A stretch of DNA of 64,000 nucleotides from an uncultured Bacilli bacterium (GCA_947629375.1 CANRDN010000010.1:1-64000); one strand, 5' to 3'; positions 1-10,171 are shown, numbered from the stretch's first letter. A program made the numbers and translations. Notes: generated from the sequence alone by a model not told the origin.

Positions 1-20
1 GGGGGGGGGTACTTTATAAT
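1..20 (+). promoter_or_regulatory. Poly-G tract (at least 9 G) followed by tactt and TATAAT -10 box of the surface protein gene
   Basis: G1-9, TATAAT at 15-20, ATG ~30 nt downstream; tract is cut by the window edge. Confidence 0.55.
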
Positions 21-55
21 AAAGTTAAGAATAAAAGAATAGAGGAAGTATGTGT

Positions 56-2095
56 ATGAAAGCAGTAAAAAAAGTATTAACTTTATTATTAATTTTAACT
101 ATAATTAGTCAAATATTTATACCTAGTAATGTAGAAGCACAAAATACAATAAGAACATATGATAGTAATTCACTTTATGATGAGGTTGCTAAAAATGCAG
201 TACTAGATAATATAAGAAGTAAGTATGTAGATAGTGATACAGGAATAGATTTCACTAAAGGAGCATCAAGCACAAATGGACAAGGAGTATACACAATAGC
301 AAGTACTAAAGATGACTTATATCCAATCCATTATTATAGAGGAAATATAGATAACAATAATGTCTTATTTGGAGGATTCTGCTGGCAAATAGTAAGAACA
401 ACAGAAACAGGAGGAGTAAAACTGATTTATAACGGTTCATCAGACAAGAACGGAAAATGTGAAAGTCCAGAAAAAGACTGGAAATTACAAATAGAAAATG
501 ACAAAAACATCTCATATATGTATGGAATAGATGTCGATAGTTTAATTAAATTTATTGATAATCGTAATTGGTACGAATTGGCTGAAAATCTATCTGAAAA
601 CATTTATGTTGGCGTAGAATCAAATATTTCAAATATAGATTTTTATTATAGTGAAGAAGTAGAATATTCTGAGGATACAGGATACACATTAAAAAATGCT
701 CAACATCATAATAGAGGTGATAGCATAGAAAATTTAAAAACTATAACACCATTATATTATTGTGATGGCGTTTTGGAAAACTGTAGTGAAGTAAGATTAA
801 TTCTTTTGGATACTTATGAAGAAGATTATGACGATGTCTACTATTTAGAATTATCAAATGGTTTTACATATGAAGATGTTAAAAAAATAAATCTAGTATT
901 TTCAAATGATGTTGAATATAAAGATGGACATTATGAATTAAAAAATATTATTAATATACCTTTAATGTCTGTAAATGCTGAAGAAAATATTAAAAAGGTT
1001 TTGGGAGGGCATCATTATTTCTGTGATGATTTTAATAATAGCTGTAATGAAGTTAATTATATTTATAGTTATGATGATTATGAACTTAATTATTTAACAT
1101 TTGCAGACGGAGATAAAGCAGATGATATATATAATGAATTCAAGAATTCAACAAATAAAAATGATTCAGAATTGAAGAATGTTATTGATAAGTGGTATAG
1201 TGAAAATTTAATCGATAATACAGAGTATTTAGAAGATACAATTTGGTGCAATGACAGGAGCAAGATTGGTGAACCATATAATAAAAATAATACAATAACA
1301 GAAGAGTTAATTTCGGGTGATTCACACGGAGGTGGTGGATATTATTATGGGGACATTAGTCTATCACTAAATTGTGTGAATAAAAATGATGAATTTACAG
1401 TTAATAGCAAAAATGGAAACGGGAAATTAACTTATCCAACTGCTACTATAACATTGCAAGAAGCTATTTATGCTGGAAGCCCATTTGAGAATATAGACAA
1501 TAATAAATTGCGTGTGAGAAAGCCTTACAGTTATTTAAATCGTTATAATCGTTCTATTTATACTATGACTCCTATGGATATTAGAACTGGAGTATATCTT
1601 ATTGAAGGTGATACTATAACATTTGATTCTTTTTCGTGTAAGTCAATATCAGGGAGTTGTTACATAGATTCTGGTGCTTTTCCAATGATTTCTCTAAAAC
1701 ATTCTATGGTTGTGTCTAGTGGTGATGGAACACCATCTAATCCTTATGAAGTGGTTGAGGGTAACACTGTTGAATATGTAATTGATGGTGAGTCTCCTAA
1801 TGGATTCCTTCCACCTGAAGTAGAGTCTTACTTAAAAGGTTCTAAAGTTAAAATGAATGGTTTAAAAGCTGGTGACATTGTTAATGGTTATCGTTTCCTT
1901 GGTTGGCAAACAAAAGATGTAGAAGTAGTTGATGGTGCCTTCGATATGCCTGATAATAAAGTAGTCTTTGTGGGTCGTTTTGAGAAGATTGAAGATTCAC
2001 CTTTGACTTATGACTCAATAAGTAAATATATAACAACTGGTATAATTGGAGTAGTCGGTCTCTTTGGACTCGTTCTACTTAAGAAAAAGTATTAA
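56..2095 (+). CDS. Large secreted/surface protein: N-terminal signal peptide, C-terminal InlB-B-repeat-like segment and C-terminal TM anchor
   Basis: ORF 50..2095; start ATG 56 has better SD spacing (agagg). Hydrophobic N-terminus, GYRFLGWQ-type repeat motif, C-terminal IIGVVGLFGLVLLKKKY anchor. Confidence 0.75.
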   Translation: MKAVKKVLTLLLILTIISQIFIPSNVEAQNTIRTYDSNSLYDEVAKNAVLDNIRSKYVDSDTGIDFTKGASSTNGQGVYTIASTKDDLYPIHYYRGNIDNNNVLFGGFCWQIVRTTETGGVKLIYNGSSDKNGKCESPEKDWKLQIENDKNISYMYGIDVDSLIKFIDNRNWYELAENLSENIYVGVESNISNIDFYYSEEVEYSEDTGYTLKNAQHHNRGDSIENLKTITPLYYCDGVLENCSEVRLILLDTYEEDYDDVYYLELSNGFTYEDVKKINLVFSNDVEYKDGHYELKNIINIPLMSVNAEENIKKVLGGHHYFCDDFNNSCNEVNYIYSYDDYELNYLTFADGDKADDIYNEFKNSTNKNDSELKNVIDKWYSENLIDNTEYLEDTIWCNDRSKIGEPYNKNNTITEELISGDSHGGGGYYYGDISLSLNCVNKNDEFTVNSKNGNGKLTYPTATITLQEAIYAGSPFENIDNNKLRVRKPYSYLNRYNRSIYTMTPMDIRTGVYLIEGDTITFDSFSCKSISGSCYIDSGAFPMISLKHSMVVSSGDGTPSNPYEVVEGNTVEYVIDGESPNGFLPPEVESYLKGSKVKMNGLKAGDIVNGYRFLGWQTKDVEVVDGAFDMPDNKVVFVGRFEKIEDSPLTYDSISKYITTGIIGVVGLFGLVLLKKKY

Positions 2096-2126
2096 AGAGA
2101 ATTAAAAATTATTTCTCTTTTTTTCT
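2096..2126 (+). terminator. Rho-independent terminator
   Basis: AGAGAA..TTTCTCT followed by T-run. Confidence 0.6.
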
Positions 2127-2202
2127 GTCTTTTTTTAGTATTTTGCTTATTTTGTTTACTTTTTACCCCAAAATAAGGTAAAATATTCCTAGGAGGTAGA
2201 AG

Positions 2203-2931
2203 ATGAAAGCATTAATATTAAATTCTGGGGTTGGAAAAAGAATGGGAGATATTACGAAAAGTCATCCTAAATGTATGACTGAAATAACAGAAGAAGACAC
2301 AATTTTAAGTAGACAATTGAAGCTTTTATCTGAAAACGGAATTACGGATGTTGTAATGACAACTGGTCCTTTTGAAGATGTTTTAATTGCATATTGTAAA
2401 AGTTTAGATTTACCTTTAAATATAAAATTTGTAAAAAATCCAATATATGATAAAACTAATTACATTTACTCAATGTATAATGCTAAAAATGATCTTGATG
2501 ATGATATAGTACTTATGCACGGAGATTTAGTTTTTGATGAAGATGTACTTAGGGATTTATTAGATAGAGAAGAAAGTTCTATGACAGTTAGTAGTACTTT
2601 ACCACTTCCTGAAAAAGATTTTAAAGCTGTTATAAAAAATGGCGAAATTAAAAAAGTAGGAATAGAGTTCTTTGAAGATGCAATGGCAGCACAACCTCTA
2701 TACAAATTCAATAGAAAAGATTTTGCTAAATGGATGGAATCTATTAAAACATTCTGTGAAAGAGGAGTTACTAATTGTTATGCCGAAAATGCTTTAAATG
2801 TTATTACTGATGAACTTGTTTTAACACCATTTGATGTTGAAGATAGATTATGTAATGAAATTGATAATCCGGATGACTTAAGAGTCGTTTCAGATAGAGT
2901 TACAGAGGGTAAAAGAAAGGAAAAGAAGTAA
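2203..2931 (+). CDS. Nucleotidyltransferase (NTP_transferase/LicC-PntC-like), probable phosphonate cytidylyltransferase
   Basis: ALILNSGVGKRMGDITKSHPKCM nucleotide-binding motif; adjacent to pepM. Confidence 0.7.
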   Translation: MKALILNSGVGKRMGDITKSHPKCMTEITEEDTILSRQLKLLSENGITDVVMTTGPFEDVLIAYCKSLDLPLNIKFVKNPIYDKTNYIYSMYNAKNDLDDDIVLMHGDLVFDEDVLRDLLDREESSMTVSSTLPLPEKDFKAVIKNGEIKKVGIEFFEDAMAAQPLYKFNRKDFAKWMESIKTFCERGVTNCYAENALNVITDELVLTPFDVEDRLCNEIDNPDDLRVVSDRVTEGKRKEKK

Positions 2932-4244
2932 TGGAGAAAAAAGAAAAAATAGTTTATATGTGTATGTCTACTGATGTTATTCACGGTGGTCATATTGCTA
3001 TATTAAACAAAGCAAAAAAATTAGGAAAACTTATTATAGGAGTCTTATCTGATGAAGCAGTAAGTAGCTATAAAAGATTTCCACTAGTACCTTTCGAAGA
3101 AAGAAAGTTACTATATCAAAATATCGAAGGAGTATATAAAGTAGTTGAACAAAAAGATTTAAGTTATATTGAAAACTTAAAGAAATATAAACCTGATTAT
3201 GTTGTTCACGGCGATAACTGGAAGAGCGGTTACCAAAAACCTATAAGAGAAGAAGTTATCGAATACTTAGCAACTTATGGAGGAAAATTAGTTGAATATC
3301 CTTATTCAAAAGAACAAAAATATCAAGATATAGATGATATGATGAGAGGACAACTATCTCTTCCAAATATTAGACTTCAAAGATTAAAAAGAGTTCTTGA
3401 TATGAAAGGACTTATAACTGCTATGGAGGCTCATAGTGGTCTTACAGGTTTAATTGTTGAAAAAACAGCTGTCGAAGAAGAAAAAGGTGGCTTAAAACAA
3501 TTTGATGCAATGTGGGTAAGCTCACTTTGTGATTCAACTGAAAAAGGAAAACCTGATATTGAACTTGTCGATATGACATCAAGATTTAGAACAATTGAAG
3601 ATATAATGGAAGTTACAACTAAACCTATTATCTTTGATGGAGATACAGGTGGACTTAAAGAACACTTCGTATATACTGTTAGATCTCTTGAAAGAATGGG
3701 AGTATCAATGGTAATAATCGAAGACAAGATAGGTCTTAAAAAGAATTCACTATTTGGAACAGAAGTAAAACAAACTCAAGATGAAATAGAAAACTTCTGT
3801 GAAAAGATAAGAGCAGGAAAAGCAGCACAAAAAGGAAAAGACTTTATGATTTGTGCAAGAATTGAAAGTCTAATACTTGAAGCTGGTATGGATGATGCTT
3901 TAAAAAGAGCTTTTGCATATGTTAAAGCTGGAGCTGATGCTATAATGATTCACTCAAGAAAGAAAGATCCTGCTGAAATATTTGAATTTGTTGAAAAATT
4001 TAGAGCAAAAGATAAGACAACTCCAATAGTAGTTGTTCCTACATCATTTAATACAGTAACAGAAGAAGAATTCAAAGCTCGTGGAGTAAATATTGTAATA
4101 TATGCTAACCAGTTAATAAGAGCAGGATTCCCTGCAATGCAAAATGTAGCTAAGTCAATTCTTAAGAATCATCGTGCTAAAGAAGTAGATGATCAATGTA
4201 TTTCAATTAAAGAAATTATTACATTAATACCAGAAGATTATTAG
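2931..4244 (+). CDS. pepM: Phosphoenolpyruvate mutase with N-terminal cytidylyltransferase-like domain
   Basis: N-term STDVIHGGHIAILNKAKKLG (nucleotidyltransferase HxGH-like); C-term isocitrate lyase/PEP mutase fold with GDTGG and EDKIGLKKNS motifs. Confidence 0.88.
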   Translation: MEKKEKIVYMCMSTDVIHGGHIAILNKAKKLGKLIIGVLSDEAVSSYKRFPLVPFEERKLLYQNIEGVYKVVEQKDLSYIENLKKYKPDYVVHGDNWKSGYQKPIREEVIEYLATYGGKLVEYPYSKEQKYQDIDDMMRGQLSLPNIRLQRLKRVLDMKGLITAMEAHSGLTGLIVEKTAVEEEKGGLKQFDAMWVSSLCDSTEKGKPDIELVDMTSRFRTIEDIMEVTTKPIIFDGDTGGLKEHFVYTVRSLERMGVSMVIIEDKIGLKKNSLFGTEVKQTQDEIENFCEKIRAGKAAQKGKDFMICARIESLILEAGMDDALKRAFAYVKAGADAIMIHSRKKDPAEIFEFVEKFRAKDKTTPIVVVPTSFNTVTEEEFKARGVNIVIYANQLIRAGFPAMQNVAKSILKNHRAKEVDDQCISIKEIITLIPEDY

Positions 4245-4252
4245 GAGTAAAT

Positions 4253-5368
4253 ATGGAAATTACATTAGGAGAAAAGACTGGCTTAGAAAAATTAAAAAAA
4301 TATCTTTTAGATAATAAAGTAAAAAATGTATTTGTAGTAGCATATCAGTTCAAAGAAAAACCAAGTGTTATCTTATTGTTAGAAGAACTTGGTATAAGTT
4401 TAACAATATTTACTGATTATAGACCTAATCCAACTTATGAAGAAGTTTGTAAGGGCATTGAAGTATTTAAGAAAAGTAAAAGTAACTTCATCTTAGCAAT
4501 AGGTGGAGGAAGTGCTTTAGATGTTGCTAAATGTATAAAAGTTTTTAGTACGATGGATACTAAAGAAAATTATTTGAAACAAGAAATAAAAGATAATGAT
4601 ATTATTTTGTGTGCTTTACCTACAACTGCTGGTACAGGAAGTGAAGCAACAAGATATGCCGTAATCTACTATGAAGGAAATAAACAATCTGTAACAAGTA
4701 ATTATTTACTTCCAAATCTTGTTTTGTTTGATAGTACTGTTTTAGAAACGCTACCTTTAAATGGAAAAAAAGCAACAATGATGGATGCTTTCTCTCATTC
4801 CATTGAATCTATGTGGTCAGTTAATTCCACAGAAGAAAGTAAAACTTATGCTAGTAAGGCTTTAAAACTTATTTTAAAGAATATGAAGACTTATTTAGAA
4901 AATGATTCTAAAACTTATAAAGCAATGCTTGAAGCTTCTAACTATGCAGGAAAAGCAATAAACATAACACAGACTACTGCAGGTCACGCTATGTGTTATA
5001 AACTTACTAGTCTTTATGGAATACCACACGGTCACGCTGCTATACTTGTAAATTCTGAATTATTCCCTTATATGATTGAACACACTGATAAATGTATCGA
5101 TGAAAGAGGGAAGAAATATCTAGAGTCTACATTTAAGTCTATAGCAAAATTAGTAGGATGCGCTTCTTTAGAAGAAGTAAAGGACTATATTAGAAACCTA
5201 GTAGATGATTTAGGCTTATACGATGTTACTTGCAATAAAAAAGATATAGATTTACTTACTGATTCTGTTAATGTAACTAGATTAAAAAATAATCCGGTAA
5301 AACTAGAAAGAGAAGATATAAAAATTATTTATGAAAGATTATTTAAAGAAATAGAAAGAAGGAAATAA
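4253..5368 (+). CDS. Iron-containing alcohol dehydrogenase, probable phosphonoacetaldehyde reductase
   Basis: AIGGGSALDVAK, PTTAGTGSEAT, Fe-ADH His motifs; position in pepM-ppd operon. Confidence 0.8.
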   Translation: MEITLGEKTGLEKLKKYLLDNKVKNVFVVAYQFKEKPSVILLLEELGISLTIFTDYRPNPTYEEVCKGIEVFKKSKSNFILAIGGGSALDVAKCIKVFSTMDTKENYLKQEIKDNDIILCALPTTAGTGSEATRYAVIYYEGNKQSVTSNYLLPNLVLFDSTVLETLPLNGKKATMMDAFSHSIESMWSVNSTEESKTYASKALKLILKNMKTYLENDSKTYKAMLEASNYAGKAINITQTTAGHAMCYKLTSLYGIPHGHAAILVNSELFPYMIEHTDKCIDERGKKYLESTFKSIAKLVGCASLEEVKDYIRNLVDDLGLYDVTCNKKDIDLLTDSVNVTRLKNNPVKLEREDIKIIYERLFKEIERRK

Positions 5369-5369
5369 G

Positions 5370-6494
5370 TTGAAAGTTATAGATTTTTTAAGTGTTTTAA
5401 ATAAAAAGTTTTTCACAGGAGTACCAGATTCACAATTGAGACCTCTTTGTGATTACTTAATGAATACTTATGGAATAGATAGTAAACATCATCTAATAGC
5501 TGCTAATGAAGGAAACTGTGTAGCTTTAGCAGCAGGATATCATTTAGCAACAGGAAAAGTTCCCGTTGTCTATATGCAAAATAGTGGAGAAGGAAATATC
5601 ATTAATCCAGTTGCATCTTTACTAAATGAAAAAGTTTACAAAATTCCAATGATCTTTGTAATAGGATGGCGTGGAGAACCTGGTGTTCACGATGAACCAC
5701 AACATATCTATCAAGGAGAAGTTACTTTAAAATTATTAGAAGTAATGGGAATAGAGTACTTTGTAATTGATAGTGAAACAACTGTCGATGATTTGAAAAA
5801 GCAAATGACATCTTTTAACAAAGTTTTAAAAGAAGGAAAAGATGTTGCCTTCGTTATTAAAAAAGGTGCTTTAGAGTACGATCAAAAAGTTAAATATCAA
5901 AATGATAATGTTATGACTAGAGAAGACATTATTAAGCACATTGCTAATGTTAGTGGAGAAGATCCAATCGTATCTACAACTGGTAAAGCTTCTCGTGAAT
6001 TATTTGAATATAGAGAAGAGAAAAAGAAATCTCACAAGTATGATTTCTTGACAGTAGGTTCTATGGGACACTCTTCATCAATTGCTCTTGGAGTAGCACT
6101 TAACAAGAAGAAAACTAAAGTTTGGTGTATCGATGGTGATGGAGCTGTATTAATGCATATGGGTTCTATGGCTGTTATTGGAAATAATAAACCAAAGAAT
6201 TTAGTTCACATAGTAATTAATAATGGTGCTCACGAAACTGTTGGAGGAATGCCTACAGTAGCAAGTAATCTTGATTTATGTAAGATTGCTAAAGCTTGTG
6301 GATACAAGAAAATTTATAGTGCTAAAAACTTCGAGGAATTAGATGATGCTTTAAATAAAGCTAAAGAGAATAAAACTTTGACATTTATCGAAGTAAAATC
6401 ATCTATTGGAGCAAGAAGCGATCTAGGTCGTCCTACAACTACAGCACTAGAAAACAAAGAAAACTTTATGAATTATTTATCAACATTGAAATAA
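5370..6494 (+). CDS. aepY: Phosphonopyruvate decarboxylase (TPP-dependent)
   Basis: FFTGVPDSQLRPLCDYL N-terminus and TPP motif GDGAVLMHMGSMAVIGNNKPKN. Confidence 0.88.
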   Translation: MKVIDFLSVLNKKFFTGVPDSQLRPLCDYLMNTYGIDSKHHLIAANEGNCVALAAGYHLATGKVPVVYMQNSGEGNIINPVASLLNEKVYKIPMIFVIGWRGEPGVHDEPQHIYQGEVTLKLLEVMGIEYFVIDSETTVDDLKKQMTSFNKVLKEGKDVAFVIKKGALEYDQKVKYQNDNVMTREDIIKHIANVSGEDPIVSTTGKASRELFEYREEKKKSHKYDFLTVGSMGHSSSIALGVALNKKKTKVWCIDGDGAVLMHMGSMAVIGNNKPKNLVHIVINNGAHETVGGMPTVASNLDLCKIAKACGYKKIYSAKNFEELDDALNKAKENKTLTFIEVKSSIGARSDLGRPTTTALENKENFMNYLSTLK

Positions 6495-6503
6495 GGTGAT
6501 AAA

Positions 6504-6959
6504 ATGAATAAATCTGTTGTCATATTTATAATTTCTATAATTGTTACCGGTCTTTTAGCGTATTTTGTTACTACTTACTTTGTCCAAATTGCCTATGTCT
6601 ATGGTGAATCAATGGAACCGACTTACGAAAATGACGATATTATCTTTATTAATAAAAATTATAAAAATATAGATAGAAATGATGTTGTTGTTGCTACTAA
6701 AAATGGTATTGTAATGGTAAAAAGAGTAGTAGGTGTAGAAAACGATAAAATAATAATTAAAGATGGAAAGTTATATATTAATGATAAAGAATATAAGAAA
6801 ATTGATAAAATTGAAGTTGCAGGTATTGCCGAAGAAGAAATACAATTGGGAAAAGATGAATACTTTGTAATTGGGGATAATATCAATAAAAGTATCGATA
6901 GCAGATATAAAGAAGTCGGGATTTTAAAGAAATCCGATATAATTGCAACAGTTTATTAA
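6504..6959 (+). CDS. lepB: Signal peptidase I
   Basis: GESMEPTY catalytic Ser, MVKRVVG catalytic Lys, GDNINKSIDSR. Confidence 0.88.
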   Translation: MNKSVVIFIISIIVTGLLAYFVTTYFVQIAYVYGESMEPTYENDDIIFINKNYKNIDRNDVVVATKNGIVMVKRVVGVENDKIIIKDGKLYINDKEYKKIDKIEVAGIAEEEIQLGKDEYFVIGDNINKSIDSRYKEVGILKKSDIIATVY

Positions 6960-6988
6960 GGAAGACTAGAAATAGTCTTCTTTTCTTT
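6960..6988 (+). terminator. Rho-independent terminator
   Basis: GAAGACT-agaaat-AGTCTTC-TTTT. Confidence 0.7.
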
Positions 6989-7092
6989 CATTGAAAAATA
7001 GTGTCACTAGTGTCAGCGAATTTCAATGGACTTTTTTCAAGTTTTTCTACTAAAAAGGAGTTGTTGTTCATATTATTTTATAGGTGATTTTA

Positions 7093-8175
7093 GTGAAGAT
7101 TCTTTCTAAAGTAGTACTAGTATTGGTATTATTTTTCTTTTCTTTAGATGTCTATGCATTAACTGATACATCTAGAGCCAGTGTCGTCATCGATATGGAT
7201 AGTGGAAGAATTCTTTATGAAAATAATAAAGATGAAAAATTACTTATTGCGTCTACTACTAAAATAATGACTGCTGTTATAGCAATCGAAAATAAGAATT
7301 TAAATGAAGTAGTAACAATTGGAGAAGAAGTTCTTCCAATGTATGGGTCAAATATCTATATTGAAGTGGGGGAACAAATGACTCTTCGAGATTTACTTTA
7401 TGGACTTATTTTAAGAAGTGGTAATGATGCTGCTGTAAGCATTGCGAAATACGTAGGTAAAAGCGAAGAGAACTTTGTTAAAATGATGAACGAAAAAGCT
7501 AAAAAGTTAGGAATGACCAACACAGTATTTAAAAATCCTCACGGACTAGATGATGACACGGAAAACTATTCTACAGCCTACGATATGGCAATACTTATGA
7601 AATATGCCTATACTTTAATGGATTTTGTTGAAATATCCGGCACGAGGAAGTGGAGTGTAACAACCAATAAAAAATCTTATGTTTGGTACAATAGAAACTC
7701 TTTACTTACAGAGTATAAATACGCAACTGGTGGAAAAACAGGGTACACTCCTAAAGCAGGTAAAACACTTGTGTCTACTGCAAGTAAGGATGATTTAAAT
7801 TTAGTAGCAGTCACTTTAAATGATGGAAATCACTATAAAACACAAGAGTCACTTTATGAATATGTTTTTTCTAACTATAACAGCATTAAAGTAATAGATA
7901 AAAATAATTCTAATTTTGAAAATGATTTATATGACAATTTATATGTTAAATATAGTTTTTCTTATCCTTTAAGAGATGATGAATTAGAAGATATAAAAAC
8001 TTACATAGATTTATACAAGTTAGATGATTATGAAAATAATGATAAGGTGGGAGAAATATATGTTGTATTTAAAGACGAAGAAGTTTATCGAGAAAATGTC
8101 TATGTTAAAACAAAGGAAAAGGAAAAGAAGGGATTTTTAGAAGTATTGAAGGATTTTTTTAATTCTATTTTTTAG
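7093..8175 (+). CDS. dacA: D-alanyl-D-alanine carboxypeptidase (serine, S11)
   Basis: IASTTKIMTA (SxxK), SGND (SxN), TGGKTGYT (KTG). Confidence 0.88.
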   Translation: MKILSKVVLVLVLFFFSLDVYALTDTSRASVVIDMDSGRILYENNKDEKLLIASTTKIMTAVIAIENKNLNEVVTIGEEVLPMYGSNIYIEVGEQMTLRDLLYGLILRSGNDAAVSIAKYVGKSEENFVKMMNEKAKKLGMTNTVFKNPHGLDDDTENYSTAYDMAILMKYAYTLMDFVEISGTRKWSVTTNKKSYVWYNRNSLLTEYKYATGGKTGYTPKAGKTLVSTASKDDLNLVAVTLNDGNHYKTQESLYEYVFSNYNSIKVIDKNNSNFENDLYDNLYVKYSFSYPLRDDELEDIKTYIDLYKLDDYENNDKVGEIYVVFKDEEVYRENVYVKTKEKEKKGFLEVLKDFFNSIF

Positions 8176-8206
8176 AAATATGTTATAATCTTCCTAGGTG
8201 ATTGAT

Positions 8207-8935
8207 ATGGAACGATTACAAAAAGTAATTGCAAATAGTGGGGTTACATCAAGAAGAAAAGCTGAAGAATTAATTTTAAACGGAAAAGTAAAAGTAAATG
8301 GTAAAGTTGTATTAACTCTTGGTACACAAGTAGAATCAAGCGATTTAATAGAAGTAAATGGTGTTACTATAGCAAAGGAAGATAAAGTATACTATCTTTT
8401 AAATAAACCAAGAGAAGTAATAGCAGCGGTTAGTGATGACAAAGGAAGAAAAACAGTTGTCGATTTGATTAAAGAAGACAAAAGAATTTACCCCGTTGGA
8501 AGATTAGATTACGATACGACTGGGGCAATAATACTTACAAATGATGGTGAATTTGCTAACTTACTAATGCATCCTAAAAACGAGATAGATAAATGCTATG
8601 TTGCTAAAATAGAAGGGATGTTGAATCCTAAAGAACTTATGACACTAAAAAAAGGTGTTTTAGTTGATGGGGTTAAAACAAGAAACGCAAGAGTAAAGGT
8701 AAGAAAAACCGATAAAGAAACGAATACTTCTATTGTCGAAATAACAATTCACGAAGGAAAAAATCATCAAGTAAAGAAAATGTTCGAAGCCGTTAATCAT
8801 CAAGTATTAAAATTAAAAAGAGAAAGAATTGCTTTTTTAGATTTAACAGGTCTTAAATCTGGAGAATATCGAAAACTAAATCATAAAGAAGTGACAACGT
8901 TATATGCACTTGCTAAAAACAAAGAAAAAAAATAG
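8207..8935 (+). CDS. rluB: 23S rRNA pseudouridine synthase, RluB family
   Basis: S4 domain plus GRLDYDTTGAIILTNDG. Confidence 0.85.
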   Translation: MERLQKVIANSGVTSRRKAEELILNGKVKVNGKVVLTLGTQVESSDLIEVNGVTIAKEDKVYYLLNKPREVIAAVSDDKGRKTVVDLIKEDKRIYPVGRLDYDTTGAIILTNDGEFANLLMHPKNEIDKCYVAKIEGMLNPKELMTLKKGVLVDGVKTRNARVKVRKTDKETNTSIVEITIHEGKNHQVKKMFEAVNHQVLKLKRERIAFLDLTGLKSGEYRKLNHKEVTTLYALAKNKEKK

Positions 8936-8957
8936 TACCAAAAATACTATTTTTTTA
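8931..8957. terminator. Bidirectional terminator between convergent genes
   Basis: AATAGTA-ccaaaaa-TACTATT-T7. Confidence 0.7.
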
Positions 8958-9140
8958 TTCTTCAACGCTTATAGCTGATGTAGGGCATCCTTCTTTAGCT
9001 TCTACTACTGCTTCTTTGTTAGCATCTTCTACAGGTGCAGTTACAACTTTACCTTCAGCATCAAAACTGAATACTTCTGGACATACAGCAGTGCAAGCTC
9101 CACAACCGATACAAACGTCGTGATTAACTGTTGCTTTCAT
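8955..9140 (-). CDS. Ferredoxin
   Basis: CIGCGACTAVCP and distal CP motif, 61 aa. Confidence 0.88.
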   Translation of the reverse strand: MKATVNHDVCIGCGACTAVCPEVFSFDAEGKVVTAPVEDANKEAVVEAKEGCPTSAISVEE

Positions 9141-9289
9141 ATCATTGTTCCTTTCATATTAGATTATACAATATAATGTCTAACTTTACAATTTATTTTT
9201 ACAATGCTTTACACACATTATTGACTGAATTGTTTCATTTTTTTCTTATTTATGCTAGAATGTGGGTGTAGGAGTAGGAGCTGATTATT

Positions 9290-10171
9290 ATGGAAAGACG
9301 AAGCGATAGATATAAAGACTTAAATAATGACACCGAAGAAACAACTTCTAGATCTAGAGTTTCCAAAAACAGAGTGCTTTATGATGAACTAAACAGCAAA
9401 ATAGGTTACGAAGAAATTCCTACATATGAAGCACACGAGGAAATAAATTTATCTTCACTTGATATGAATAACCTTAAAAGAGGAGATTATCAAAAAGTAA
9501 AAGAATTTAAAGAAATAATGGAAGAAGATAAACAAGAAGAACCTCCAAAAGAAGAGAAAAAAGAAGAAGTAAAAGAAGAAAAGAAACCACACGAATACGA
9601 TATAAATAAAGTTTTAGAAGAAGCTAAAAAGAATAGACAAAAAGATGAAGCTGAAATAGAAAAAGAAGAAAGAAGAAATTATAAAGAAGAAGATTATAAC
9701 GTCTTAAAAAATCTTAATAAAAAGTATTTGTACCAAAAAGGTTTCAGTGAAGAAGACAATGAAGAACTTAAAGAGTTAATAGATACAATTACTTCTAAAA
9801 CGATGGTCGATGATATTAAAGATGAAGAAGAAAAAGAATTATTAAGTGAACTTCTTGCTACGACAATAGATATTAAACTTGAAAGTGAACTATCTAAAAC
9901 GCAAATTGAAGAACTTGCAGAAGCTAATTTAAATAAAGAAGAAGAAAGTGACACTAACTCCTTCTATACTAAATCTTTGGAATTATCTAAAAATGATTTA
10001 CTAGAAGAAAACGATGAAGATGATACAACTAAGCCGGATAATGAAGAAACCATTGTCTCAGAGGAAAGTGAATATAATGTTCCTAAAATAATCTTTATTT
10101 CGATAATTCTTTTAGTAGTACTTGCAGTAGTTATCTACTTTGTCCTACAAATGCTTGGCATAAAAATATAA
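9290..10171 (+). CDS. Hypothetical acidic/coiled-coil protein with C-terminal TM
   Basis: Glu/Lys-rich body, C-terminal IIFISIILLVVLAVVIYFVLQ. Confidence 0.6.
   Translation: MERRSDRYKDLNNDTEETTSRSRVSKNRVLYDELNSKIGYEEIPTYEAHEEINLSSLDMNNLKRGDYQKVKEFKEIMEEDKQEEPPKEEKKEEVKEEKKPHEYDINKVLEEAKKNRQKDEAEIEKEERRNYKEEDYNVLKNLNKKYLYQKGFSEEDNEELKELIDTITSKTMVDDIKDEEEKELLSELLATTIDIKLESELSKTQIEELAEANLNKEEESDTNSFYTKSLELSKNDLLEENDEDDTTKPDNEETIVSEESEYNVPKIIFISIILLVVLAVVIYFVLQMLGIKI

Noticed and set aside
306-515. Antisense ORFs such as 306..515, 2466..2711, 3431..3727, 12695..13018, 36084..36512, 51976..52299, 61764..62042
   Set aside because: Lie opposite convincing coding genes, low-complexity Ser/Leu/Phe composition from AT-rich antisense frames, no independent SD.
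7000-7036. CATTGAAA...TTTCAATG hairpin with TGTCACTAGTGTCA core before dacA as a riboswitch
   Set aside because: Short, AT-rich hairpin near an upstream terminator; not enough structure to support a regulatory RNA call.
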